Assembly: GCA_031549905.1 (NCBI GenBank)
Contig: JAVBPC010000058.1
Span: 1 to 28,780, forward strand
Direction: 5' to 3'
Source: Avichristensenella sp031549905
GTDB taxonomy: Bacteria > Bacillota > Clostridia > Christensenellales > Aristaeellaceae
DNA: 28,780 nt
This document shows positions 17,358 to 25,357 of the stretch, piece by piece (position 1 is the first letter of the stretch; every line of letters starts with the position of its first letter). The notes beneath the pieces were generated by a model, which had not been told where the DNA came from, did no database searches, and saw only the letters and a list, made by a program, of their open reading frames with translations. The position numbers were made by a program, and so were the translations under genes.

Positions 17358-20300
17358 ATGCCGCGCGCGGTTTCGATCGCTTCGGGCGGAATGCGGGCAA
17401 CGCTTCTGCCCACGGGCGACCTTTTTTTGCTCACCTATGAAGGGCTGATGATGGGCCAGCTGCCCGGCAACCCCGTGGATGGGATGGCCGCCAATGTTTA
17501 TTTCCGCATTCATGGGGAAAACGGCATCCGCGCCTACCCGCTGATGGGCCGCGCCGCGGGCGCTTCGTGGGCGGTGACCGGTGAATCACAGGCCGCGTAT
17601 AGCGTGACGCTGGAAGACGGCCGCTTTACGGCGCAGACCACGCTCACCCTTCAGGATAACGGCTGGCGGATTGACATTTCCCTTGAAAACACCGGCGGGC
17701 GGGTTTTGTATGACCTGATCTACGCGCAGGATATCGGCCTGGGCACGATGGGCCATGTGCGCGGCAACGAGGCGTACAACAGCCAGTACCTCGACCACAC
17801 CGCACACAAAACGGGGCGCGGGTATGTGCTGTGCACGCGCCAGAACCAGCCGCAGGATGGGAAGAACCCGTTTCTGCAATTGGGTTGTTTTGGGTATGCT
17901 GATTCCTTCGCAACGGACGGTACGCTGTTTTACGGATTGACCTACCCCATTGACGGCAAGATCGCAGCCCTTTCGGAACCAAAATTGTCCAACCGCGTCT
18001 ATCAGTATGAGTTTGCCATGGGCGTGCTGGCTTCAGCGCCTGCAATGCTGGATGGCACCTCGCATGTCGGCTTTTATGGGCTTGTGCTCGCGGATCATCC
18101 GGGCGCGGTGACTGAGCCACTGGCTGCACCTGCGTGGGGTATCCCCATGCAGAAACCGGCATCGTGGCACACCCCACCCTGCCGCCCGGATTTCGGCCCG
18201 CCGCTATCTTCCTTGCCGATGGATGAAGCATCCCTTTCCGCGCGCTACCCGGACATGCGCCATGTGGAGCGCGGCGAGGACGGCGCGCTGCTCTCCTTCT
18301 TCACGCCGGAGGATGCGCACATCGTGCTGATGGAAAAGGAACGCCTGGTGGAGCGTCCGCACGCGAACATTCTGCTGGCGGGCGAAAGCGATTTCATCCG
18401 CGAGGATCTGCTGACCACCACAAACCGCATGCACGGCGTATTCCATTCGCATGTGGCACTGGGGAACACATCTTTCAACCTGATGGTATCGGCATGCCGG
18501 AACGCACTGAATGTGCAGAAGCTTTCCGGCCAGCGGGTGTACCTGCGCAGGCCAGGGGAGAAATGGCGGCTGCTATCCGTGCCCGCTGTGTATGAGATGG
18601 GCCTGAACTACAGCCGCTACCTGTACCGCCTGCCGGATGATGTGCTAGAGGTGCGCGCGTGGGTACGGCTGAACAGCCCGCACGCGCTGCTGTCCGTCCG
18701 ATCCGAAAACGGCGTGGTGTACGAAATGGCGCTATCCACGCAGCTGTGCTCGGAGCTGAATGATCTGGCACCGTCCGTGTTGGTAAGCGAAGAGAGCGAC
18801 GGTTCCTTCACGTTCACGCCGCCGCCGGGCAGCCTGTGCTCTGCGGATTACCCGGCGCTGCGGTTTGGCATGCGGCTGTCCGTGCCGTGCAGGCGCGCGG
18901 ACGCATCCTTCTTCTTCACGGAAGAAGACGTGATGGACGCGCCTCCCTTGGTGCTGGTCACAGCGCCGGTCGCCGAGCTTTGCTGTGTCATTGAAGGCCG
19001 CCCCACAGGCGAAGCGCTGCCCGCCTTCACCCCTGACTTTGCCGCCGACGCCGCGCAGTACCGCGCTTTCATCGAAAAGGGCCTGCATGGCCTGCGCCTG
19101 TCGCTGCCAGACAACCCGGATGCTGCGGCCGATCTGAACAAGCTGAACACCACCGCGCGCTGGTACAGCCACAACACGCGCATCCATTACGCCGCCCCGC
19201 ACGGGCTGGAGCAATACGGCGGCGCGGCCTGGGGCACGCGCGATGTGATGCAGGGCCCGTTTGAGCACTTCATGGCGCTGGGGAGGTTTGATGTGGCGCG
19301 GGATATCCTGTGCCGCGTGTATGCGCACCAGCTGGCTGAAGACGGCGGTTGGCCGCAGTGGTTCATGTACGACAGATACGCCCGCATCCACGCCGGGGAT
19401 GCGCACGGCGACGTGATCGTTTGGCCCATGAAGGGCATCGCCGATTACCTTGCCGCCACCGGCGATACGTCGATTTTGGAAGAAATCCTGCCTTACATGA
19501 AGGGCGGCGCGTTTACAGAACCAGCGCCGCTGCGCGCGCACCTGCGCCGCCAGCTGGATGCCATCCTGGCGCAGCTGATGCCGGGCACGGCGCTGTCCAA
19601 GTACGGCCACGGCGACTGGGATGATACCTTGCAGCCGGCGGACCCATCGCTGCCGTCACAAATGGTCAGCAGTTGGACGGTTTCGCTGACGTATCAGGTG
19701 CTGACGGCGCTGGCGAAGGTGTTGCCCGGAAGCGACGCCGCGCTTATAGCGCAGCTAGTTGCTTTATCGGATGGCATCCGCCGTGATTTCCACGAATACC
19801 TGATGCCGGACGGCGTGAGCGCGGGCTTCGCGCTGTTTGACCCGGACGCGCCGGGAAACCCGCCCGTGCGCTATCTGCTGCACCCGCGCGATACGGAAAC
19901 GGGCCTGCGCTACCGGCTGATTCCGATGACGCGTTCGATCCTATCCGGCCTGTTCACCAAGGATGAGGCGGAGCGACACCTTACGGTCATCAAGCAGCAC
20001 CTTCTGCACCCCGACGGCGCGCGCCTGATGGATACCACCTGCCCCTACCGCGGCGGCGTGACCGCGCACTTCAAGCGCCAGGAGATGGCCGCCAACTTTG
20101 GCCGCGAGATCGGCGTGATGTACGCGCACGCGCACATCCGCTACCTTGAAGCGCTGTGTGCAATGGGCCTTGCGGAGGAAGCGTTCCATGCGCTGATGGT
20201 GATCATCCCCATTCTAAACCGGCAGGTGGTTAAAAACGCGCAGCCGGGGCAGAGCAACTGCTACTTCAGCAGCAGGGACGCGATGTTTGACAACCGGTAT

Positions 20301-20693
20301 GAAGCGATGTCCGGGTTTGATAAGCTGCGCACGGGTGATGTGGGTGTAAAGATTGGCTGGCGGCTGTATTCCAGCGGGCCGGGCATGGTCGTGGGGCAGA
20401 TCATCGGCAGGGTGTTGGGCCTGCGCGCCGTGGATGGCGGGTTTGTGTTTGACCCCGTGCTGCCCGCGCGGTTTGACGGGCTTGCGGTGGAAACGGCGGT
20501 GCGCGGCGTGCCGGTCACGGTTCGCTACCATCTGACCGATCCGGCGCGCGAGGGTGTCTATATCGGCGGCGCGCGCGTGGATACCGACAGGGCTGAAAAC
20601 CCCTACCGGCCGGGCGGGTTTATTGTGCCCGCCGTATGCATTGCGGGGCCGTGTACAGTGGATGTCTACCGCCCGGCAGAGGATGCGCCGTGA
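17358..20693 (+). CDS. GH94 phosphorylase, probable 1,2-beta-oligoglucan phosphorylase (SOGP type)
   Basis: The 1,111-residue protein has no signal peptide, so it acts in the cytoplasm. Its length matches characterised 1,2-beta-oligoglucan phosphorylases (about 1,100 residues) and not cellobiose or chitobiose phosphorylases (about 800). The first 560 residues are mainly beta-sandwich. The (alpha/alpha)6 barrel contains HGLEQYGGAAWGTRD (615-629), AEDGGWPQWFMYD and GDWDDTLQP (752-760); the last corresponds to the GH94 GDWND motif that carries the general acid, by analogy Asp753. Such enzymes split beta-1,2-glucosyl bonds with phosphate to release glucose 1-phosphate. AAAGGGG precedes the ATG 12 bases after the regulator gene. 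Other GH94 specificities, or a GH189-like transglycosylase, are less likely but possible. Confidence 0.82.
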   Translation: MPRAVSIASGGMRATLLPTGDLFLLTYEGLMMGQLPGNPVDGMAANVYFRIHGENGIRAYPLMGRAAGASWAVTGESQAAYSVTLEDGRFTAQTTLTLQDNGWRIDISLENTGGRVLYDLIYAQDIGLGTMGHVRGNEAYNSQYLDHTAHKTGRGYVLCTRQNQPQDGKNPFLQLGCFGYADSFATDGTLFYGLTYPIDGKIAALSEPKLSNRVYQYEFAMGVLASAPAMLDGTSHVGFYGLVLADHPGAVTEPLAAPAWGIPMQKPASWHTPPCRPDFGPPLSSLPMDEASLSARYPDMRHVERGEDGALLSFFTPEDAHIVLMEKERLVERPHANILLAGESDFIREDLLTTTNRMHGVFHSHVALGNTSFNLMVSACRNALNVQKLSGQRVYLRRPGEKWRLLSVPAVYEMGLNYSRYLYRLPDDVLEVRAWVRLNSPHALLSVRSENGVVYEMALSTQLCSELNDLAPSVLVSEESDGSFTFTPPPGSLCSADYPALRFGMRLSVPCRRADASFFFTEEDVMDAPPLVLVTAPVAELCCVIEGRPTGEALPAFTPDFAADAAQYRAFIEKGLHGLRLSLPDNPDAAADLNKLNTTARWYSHNTRIHYAAPHGLEQYGGAAWGTRDVMQGPFEHFMALGRFDVARDILCRVYAHQLAEDGGWPQWFMYDRYARIHAGDAHGDVIVWPMKGIADYLAATGDTSILEEILPYMKGGAFTEPAPLRAHLRRQLDAILAQLMPGTALSKYGHGDWDDTLQPADPSLPSQMVSSWTVSLTYQVLTALAKVLPGSDAALIAQLVALSDGIRRDFHEYLMPDGVSAGFALFDPDAPGNPPVRYLLHPRDTETGLRYRLIPMTRSILSGLFTKDEAERHLTVIKQHLLHPDGARLMDTTCPYRGGVTAHFKRQEMAANFGREIGVMYAHAHIRYLEALCAMGLAEEAFHALMVIIPILNRQVVKNAQPGQSNCYFSSRDAMFDNRYEAMSGFDKLRTGDVGVKIGWRLYSSGPGMVVGQIIGRVLGLRAVDGGFVFDPVLPARFDGLAVETAVRGVPVTVRYHLTDPAREGVYIGGARVDTDRAENPYRPGGFIVPAVCIAGPCTVDVYRPAEDAP

Positions 20694-22477
20694 CGCGCCG
20701 CATTCTGTCAGGATTGCTTATCCTTACATTACTGATGACAGCAGGGGTCACCCCCGCACTAACCGAGGCAGGGATTTCTTGCGAAATCCCTTTATGGCGC
20801 GATATCTCCGAATTCGCGCCACGGAAGGAGGACGCCACCATGATCCAGCCAGCCGCACTGCGCCCATACCAGCCCGATCAGGATACGCTTGCCATCCTGG
20901 AAGCGGAACTGCGCAGCGGGTTCGATTTCTTCTGGGAAACGGCCAACGGTAACCCGGACAGCCCCGGCTTCGGCCTGATCCCCGACAGGATGCCCAGCAA
21001 CCCAAAGATGTGCAGCATCGCGGCGGTAGGATACGGGCTGGCGGCGCTGTGCATCGGCGCGGAGCGCGGGTATGTCGCCCGTGAGGAAGCCGAAGCCCGC
21101 GCGCTGGGCACGCTGAACACGCTGCTAAACAACGCCGAGCAGATGCACGGCTTCTTCTTCCACTTTCTGAACATGAACACCGCAAAACGCTTTGGCGAAT
21201 GTGAAGTCTCCATCATCGATACCGCCATCTGCCTGTGCGGCGTGCTGGCCGCGGGCGCGTACTTTGGCGGCGAATGCCAGGCGCTTGCGGATGAAATCTA
21301 CCGGCGCGTGGAATGGCCGTGGTATACGGACGGGCAGACCGGCCAGTTCTACATGGGGTACAACCCCGGGCGCGGGTTTGGCGGCGCGTGGGATATGACG
21401 GCGGAACAGTTTATGATGTATTTCCTGGGGGCCGCGTCGCCCACGCACCCGGTGCCGGGCGATATGTTCTATAAGTTTGCAAGGCCCAGGGCGCGCTACG
21501 GCGCATTGCCGGAGATCATCCACAGCCCTGGCGGCTCGCTGTTTGTGTACCAATTTTCGCACATGTGGTTTGATCTTCGGCACACCGTAGACAGGAACGG
21601 CGTGGACTGGTTCCATAACTCCGCGCTGGCCGTGCACGCAAGCCGGCAGTATGCCATCGATATGGCGTACGCGTACGGCACCGGCGCGCTGGACTGGGGA
21701 TTTTCCGCGTGCGACGGGCCGCGCGGATACCGCGGCAGCTACGGCGCGCAGCCTGCCTTCGATACCGGCAACGACGGCACCATCGCCACCTACGCGGCGG
21801 CCGCCTCCCTGCCGTTTGCACCGGAGGCCGCTGCCGAGGCCGTCCGCGCGCAGACAACCGTGCCCGGCCTGACCGGCCAGTGGGGCCTGAAAGACGCATA
21901 CAACCTGACACAGGACCCCGTGTGGATTGCCAGCGATACGCTGGGCATCGACAAGGGTTCTTCCATGGTGATGATTGAAAACTACCTGACCGGGTTCATC
22001 TGGTTGCTGATGGATTCGATCCCTTATGTGCGCGAAGGCATGGCCCTGTGCGGCGTCACCGAACGCGAAGATATTGCGGAAGTGTACAACGTAGCGCTGG
22101 CAGGCGGGCGCGCCGTGGGCGACACGCTGGAGGTCATCTACGAAGCATGGCCGCAGCAGGGTGATGTAATCGTGACCGGCGTTACCTGGATGCGCGCGGA
22201 TTCCTCCAGAGGCGAAAACGCCGCCCCCATTGCGGAAGCGGACGGCCTGAAATATGTGCTAACGGACGAAGATTTGGACAAGTTCATCTATTGCGTGCTG
22301 GATAGTGCATTGGTGACCAGCGCAGGCGTCACGCCCCTTGCGCAGGTGCAGTCAAACAGCACCCCGCGCATTGTCGAGGCCGTACAAAGGACAGGCGCGG
22401 AGGAGAGAAGGGTTACGAAGGGAACGCTGGGACTCCGTCCCAGACCCAGCCAAGGGGAGACGTCAGAATACTCCTGA
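20690..22477 (+). CDS. COG5368 / GH144-like glucanase, probable endo-beta-1,2-glucanase
   Basis: From the GTG at 20690 the protein has 595 residues and a clear signal peptide (RRILSGLLILTLLM ... TPALTEA). The catalytic region runs from about residue 60 to 480 and matches the 'glycoamylase' family (COG5368, PF10091) that includes GH144 endo-beta-1,2-glucanases: FFWETAN near the start, PSNPKMCSIAAVGYGLAAL, IIDTAICLCGVLAAG, GYNPGRGFGGAWDM and WFHNSALAVHASR. The GTG overlaps the GH94 stop. A second start at ATG 20840 has a much better ribosome binding site and would give a 545-residue cytoplasmic form. Two hairpins lie between the two starts. The last 30 or so residues are encoded by repeat DNA and look foreign to the family. 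Co-occurrence with the GH94 gene supports a beta-1,2-glucan substrate. Confidence 0.8.
   Translation: MTRRILSGLLILTLLMTAGVTPALTEAGISCEIPLWRDISEFAPRKEDATMIQPAALRPYQPDQDTLAILEAELRSGFDFFWETANGNPDSPGFGLIPDRMPSNPKMCSIAAVGYGLAALCIGAERGYVAREEAEARALGTLNTLLNNAEQMHGFFFHFLNMNTAKRFGECEVSIIDTAICLCGVLAAGAYFGGECQALADEIYRRVEWPWYTDGQTGQFYMGYNPGRGFGGAWDMTAEQFMMYFLGAASPTHPVPGDMFYKFARPRARYGALPEIIHSPGGSLFVYQFSHMWFDLRHTVDRNGVDWFHNSALAVHASRQYAIDMAYAYGTGALDWGFSACDGPRGYRGSYGAQPAFDTGNDGTIATYAAAASLPFAPEAAAEAVRAQTTVPGLTGQWGLKDAYNLTQDPVWIASDTLGIDKGSSMVMIENYLTGFIWLLMDSIPYVREGMALCGVTEREDIAEVYNVALAGGRAVGDTLEVIYEAWPQQGDVIVTGVTWMRADSSRGENAAPIAEADGLKYVLTDEDLDKFIYCVLDSALVTSAGVTPLAQVQSNSTPRIVEAVQRTGAEERRVTKGTLGLRPRPSQGETSEYS
20770..20821 (+). 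repeat. Double hairpin between signal peptide and catalytic domain
   Basis: Two perfect inverted repeats follow each other inside the glucanase reading frame: 9-base arms AGGGATTTC/GAAATCCCT (20770-20778, 20783-20791) and 8-base arms TGGCGCGA/TCGCGCCA (20795-20802, 20814-20821). They end two bases before a strong ribosome binding site. By eye, part of the sequence resembles the minus strand of 28686-28735, so it may belong to a dispersed repeat family. Confidence 0.55.
20823..20842 (+). promoter_or_regulatory. Strong internal ribosome binding site and ATG of the glucanase gene
   Basis: GGAAGGAGGA (20823-20832) precedes ATG 20840 at ideal spacing, in the frame of the glucanase. The upstream GTG at 20690 has only AGAGGA. 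Translation from here would skip the signal peptide and begin just before the catalytic domain. Confidence 0.6.
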
Positions 22478-22556
22478 ACAGTCCACTGGACTGTTCAGCC
22501 CTTGGAACCCCTGCTTCGCCTCACGGCGGGTGGGGGGGGTTATGCCTCCCCCCATG
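22427..22556. repeat. Composite hairpin repeat spanning the convergent gene ends
   Basis: Four inverted repeats lie in this stretch: CTGGGAC/GTCCCAG with a 3-base loop (22427-22443); CCAAGGG near 22450 with CCCTTGG near 22500, which encloses the next one; a perfect 12-base inverted repeat CTGAACAGTCCA/TGGACTGTTCAG with one central base (22474-22498); and a G-run paired with a C-run around 22532-22553. The repeat includes the last codons of the glucanase gene and the stop codon of the GH28 gene. None is followed by a T-run, but the structures could still halt transcription from both sides. The layout suggests a dispersed intergenic element. Confidence 0.65.
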
Positions 22557-23796
22557 TCACTGTCTCATCACTATCCACAATCGGCCCTTCCTGGCCCACA
22601 ATCCGTACGTTTTGCATCACAACATCTTTTGCATTTCTGATGAAAAACCCTGCCGCCTCCTGATCGGGGAAGTCCGCCAGCATGGCCGCCTGGCCGGGCC
22701 TTCCTTTCTGCATCGTTACCGTCACATCGCGCAGGGTCAGGCGCTCCACGGGCATTTCAGGCAGGCCGTAAACAAACCCGGCGCTGACGCGCGCCTCGCG
22801 CACGGTCACATCTGTGATGCGCACATCGGAAATCGCGGGCGTGCCGGCATCCACCGGGTGCGGCGCTTTATCGGAAACGTACGGCGCCTTCCCCTCTTTG
22901 CCGCAGAAATAATACATGTTGAACACGAAGGGGCAGTCCACCCGCCGCATCAGGATGTTCGAAAAGGCAAGATTTTCCACATGGCCGCCGCGTTTGCGCC
23001 GCGTTTTCACGCGGATGCCGCGGTCCGTGCCCTCGAATATGCAGGCGTTCACCTGCACATTGCGCACGCCGCCGCTCATCTCGCTGCCAATGACCACGCC
23101 GCCGTGACCGTTCAGCATCTGGCAACCGGTGATCAGGATATTTTCAGACGGGAAGGGGGTTTCGGTATCCTCCGTGCCGGACTTGATGGCGATGCAGTCA
23201 TCCCCCACATCAATCAGGCAATCGCTGATGCGCACATTGCGGCAGCAGTCGGGGTTGATGCCGTCGGTGTTGGGCGAATCGGCGGGGTTGCGGATGGTTA
23301 CGCCGCGCACGGCGACATCCTCGCACCGCAGCGGGTGCACCGTCCATACCGGGCTGTTGAGCAGCGTAACATCCTCTATGGAAACATGCGTGCAATTGCG
23401 GAAGCAAACCAGATAGGGCCTTGCGTGCTGCAGCTCCCCCGCACGCAGCGCGCCCCACCAGGATACGCCGCACCCGTCTATCGTGCCGGGGCCTACAATG
23501 CGCACGTTTTTCTTGCCATCGGCGAATACCAGCGGCCGGTAGGCAGTGCCGTGGATGCCCTCAAATTCCATCGGTATCGCGTCATAACCATCCGGGCCGG
23601 GCAGGAAGCGCAGCGTTGCGCCGCTATCCACTTGCAAGGTCATGTCGCTGATCAGTTCGATTGACCGCGTCCAGTACAGGCCGGCGGGCACGCGCAGCGT
23701 CCCCCCGTCTATGCGCGAAAGGGCGTCAATCGCCGTGCGGAAGGCCTCCGTCCAGTCATTCCCCAGCGCAAAGGAACGGTAATCGAGCAGATTCAT
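22540..23796 (-). CDS. GH28-family glycoside hydrolase (polygalacturonase-like), cytoplasmic
   Basis: A 418-residue right-handed beta-helix enzyme. All four GH28 signature motifs are present in order: NTDG (176-179), GDD (198-200), GHG (230-232) and the RxK motif IRVKT (Arg262, Lys264), which together give the three catalytic aspartates (178, 199, 200) and substrate-binding residues. There is no signal peptide, so it probably acts as an exo-enzyme on imported pectic oligosaccharides. The ATG at 23796 has AAGGGGA upstream; the frame is open for 39 codons further but crosses the promoter. The gene converges on the glucan operon and diverges from the DUF5058-like operon, with its own promoter, so it seems functionally separate. 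Galacturonide versus other uronide specificity cannot be decided. Confidence 0.88.
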   Translation of the reverse strand: MNLLDYRSFALGNDWTEAFRTAIDALSRIDGGTLRVPAGLYWTRSIELISDMTLQVDSGATLRFLPGPDGYDAIPMEFEGIHGTAYRPLVFADGKKNVRIVGPGTIDGCGVSWWGALRAGELQHARPYLVCFRNCTHVSIEDVTLLNSPVWTVHPLRCEDVAVRGVTIRNPADSPNTDGINPDCCRNVRISDCLIDVGDDCIAIKSGTEDTETPFPSENILITGCQMLNGHGGVVIGSEMSGGVRNVQVNACIFEGTDRGIRVKTRRKRGGHVENLAFSNILMRRVDCPFVFNMYYFCGKEGKAPYVSDKAPHPVDAGTPAISDVRITDVTVREARVSAGFVYGLPEMPVERLTLRDVTVTMQKGRPGQAAMLADFPDQEAAGFFIRNAKDVVMQNVRIVGQEGPIVDSDETVTWGEA

Positions 23797-23831
23797 GCGC
23801 GCATCCCCTTTTTCGTTTTGATTATAGAAAC

Positions 23832-23860
23832 ATTGTACCATAGGACGCACACACTGTAAA
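23832..23860 (-). promoter_or_regulatory. Sigma-A promoter of the GH28 gene
   Basis: On the minus strand TTTACA (23860-23855) and TACAAT (23837-23832) are separated by 17 bases. Transcription would begin near 23825, about 30 bases before the ATG. No palindromic operator overlaps it. Confidence 0.7.
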
Positions 23861-23878
23861 TGATTGCCAAGGAAAACC

Positions 23879-23907
23879 TTGCCGGGAGGCCGCAGGGCAT
23901 GTACAAT
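23879..23907 (+). promoter_or_regulatory. Sigma-A promoter of the membrane protein / M20 operon
   Basis: TTGCCG (23879-23884) and TACAAT (23902-23907) are 17 bases apart. The start point would be near 23914, giving a leader of about 50 bases. The -10 box lies inside the palindrome at 23898-23914. Confidence 0.65.
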
Positions 23908-23914
23908 GTACATG
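23898..23914. promoter_or_regulatory. Palindromic operator over the -10 box
   Basis: CATGTACAATGTACATG is a perfect inverted repeat with 8-base arms around one central base. It covers the -10 box and predicted start point of the operon beginning at 23963, the classic position for a repressor site. No regulator gene for it is in the window. Confidence 0.65.
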
Positions 23915-23962
23915 ACTCATTTTTTTATTCGGCATTTTTGGAGTTAAGAAAGGTGGGGTTTG

Positions 23963-24688
23963 ATGGGTACGTTTTCTGTCAACAGCGGCTTTCTGTATGC
24001 GCTGGCGGCCATCGTGATTGTGTTCGTCATCGTGCAGTCGGCGTTCTTCCTGGTGCGTGCGCTGAAACAGGCCCGCGTGCTTGGGATCACGGCCGCTGCC
24101 ATCAGGCGCACGGTAACATCCAGCGCGGTGTTCAGCATCGCGCCGGCGGTTGCCATTCTGCTCGGCGTCATCACGCTTTCCAAGTTTCTGGGGTTCCCGC
24201 TGCCGTGGATCCGGCTGTCGGTGCTGGGCGCGCTGACGTATGAGCTCCCTGCCGCCACAACCACCGCGACCGCGATGAACCTATCCACCAGCGTCACCGT
24301 AACCGACCCGCGCGCATTCGCATCCATCGCGTGGGTGATGACGCTGGGCATCATTCCAGGCATCTTCCTGATCCTGTTCGGGCTGAAAAAAATACAGTCC
24401 GGCATCATCAGCCTGCGCGCGAAGGATCAAAAGTGGGGCGATACATTCCTGACGTGCATGTTCCTGGGCATGATCTCGACATTTCTGGGCGTGCTGTTCG
24501 CGGATATCCGACAGGGGCTTGCCGGTTGGATTCCGGTGTTCGTGGCGCTGTGCTCTGCCGCAATCATGGGCGTATGCGGGCTGCTGCTGAAGGCGTTCAA
24601 GTGGCAGTGGATCGAGCAATACGCGCTGCCCATCAGCATGCTGGGGGCGATGGCGCTGTCCATCCCCATCACGCACTTCATTGTGTAA
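23963..24688 (+). CDS. DUF5058-like multi-pass membrane protein
   Basis: A 241-residue hydrophobic protein with about six or seven membrane helices, the first at residues 8-28. I recognise it from memory as DUF5058-like; the family has no established biochemical function. A polar cluster rich in Thr lies after the third helix (ELPAATTTATAMNLSTSVTV) and could line a transport path. The ATG at 23963 is preferred to TTG 23960, with AAAGGTGGGG just upstream. It is the first of three tightly linked genes, ending with an M20 hydrolase, which suggests a transporter whose substrate is cleaved by that enzyme. This role is inference. Confidence 0.7.
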   Translation: MGTFSVNSGFLYALAAIVIVFVIVQSAFFLVRALKQARVLGITAAAIRRTVTSSAVFSIAPAVAILLGVITLSKFLGFPLPWIRLSVLGALTYELPAATTTATAMNLSTSVTVTDPRAFASIAWVMTLGIIPGIFLILFGLKKIQSGIISLRAKDQKWGDTFLTCMFLGMISTFLGVLFADIRQGLAGWIPVFVALCSAAIMGVCGLLLKAFKWQWIEQYALPISMLGAMALSIPITHFIV

Positions 24689-24700
24689 GGAGGCGCGCGC

Positions 24701-25357
24701 ATGAAAAGGTCATACATTGAAAACACGCATTTCTATGGGCGCATCTGGACGGCGCTGGGCATCCTGGTGATGCTGATGGTGCCGATGGCCATCTGCCTGT
24801 ACTACAACGCCTGGCCGGAGATGACGCATGTGCTTAAGGGGCTGCTGGGCGTGGCGCCAATCTTCTGGACGGTGGGCATCATCGAAGTGTTTACCTTCAC
24901 CCCGATGCTGGGCAGCGGCGGATCGTATCTGGGGTTCATCACCGGCAACCTGACAAACCTGAAGGTGCCCTGCGCGCTGAACGCCATGGAAGCGGCGAAG
25001 GCATCCCCCGGCACGGATGAGGGCGAAGTGATCTCCACCATCGCGGTGGCGGTGTCGGCGATCGTAACCACGCTGGTGATCGCGCTGGGCGTGCTGCTGC
25101 TGTCATACCTTACGCCCATCCTGGAGTCGCCCACGCTGGCGCCCGCGTTTGAAAACATCCTGCCCGCGCTGTTTGGCGGGCTTGCCGTGGTGTACGTCAG
25201 CAAAAACTGGAAGCTGGCGATCACGCCGCTGGTGTTCATGCTGGCGCTGTTCCTGATCGTGCCCAGCCTTGCATCATCGGTCGGCATTCTGGTGCCTGTG
25301 GGCGCGCTGATTGCCATATTCGCGGGGCGCATGCTATACAAGAGGGATATGCTATGA
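24701..25357 (+). CDS. Multi-pass membrane protein, partner of the DUF5058-like protein
   Basis: A 218-residue protein with about five hydrophobic segments (starting near residues 18, 47, 110, 148 and 180). The segment GSGGSYLGFITGNLTNLKVP, between the second and third helices, is glycine- and asparagine-rich and looks functionally constrained. AAGGAGG lies just upstream, 12 bases after the previous gene, and the stop overlaps the M20 start (ATGA). I do not recognise a named family. Being encoded between a DUF5058-like protein and a hydrolase, it is probably the second subunit of the same membrane complex. Confidence 0.65.
   Translation: MKRSYIENTHFYGRIWTALGILVMLMVPMAICLYYNAWPEMTHVLKGLLGVAPIFWTVGIIEVFTFTPMLGSGGSYLGFITGNLTNLKVPCALNAMEAAKASPGTDEGEVISTIAVAVSAIVTTLVIALGVLLLSYLTPILESPTLAPAFENILPALFGGLAVVYVSKNWKLAITPLVFMLALFLIVPSLASSVGILVPVGALIAIFAGRMLYKRDML

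Noticed and set aside
22612..23664. 350-codon open frame on the plus strand
   Set aside because: Antisense to the GH28 gene, whose four catalytic motifs are all on the minus strand; the plus-strand protein is His/Ala-rich without recognisable domains.
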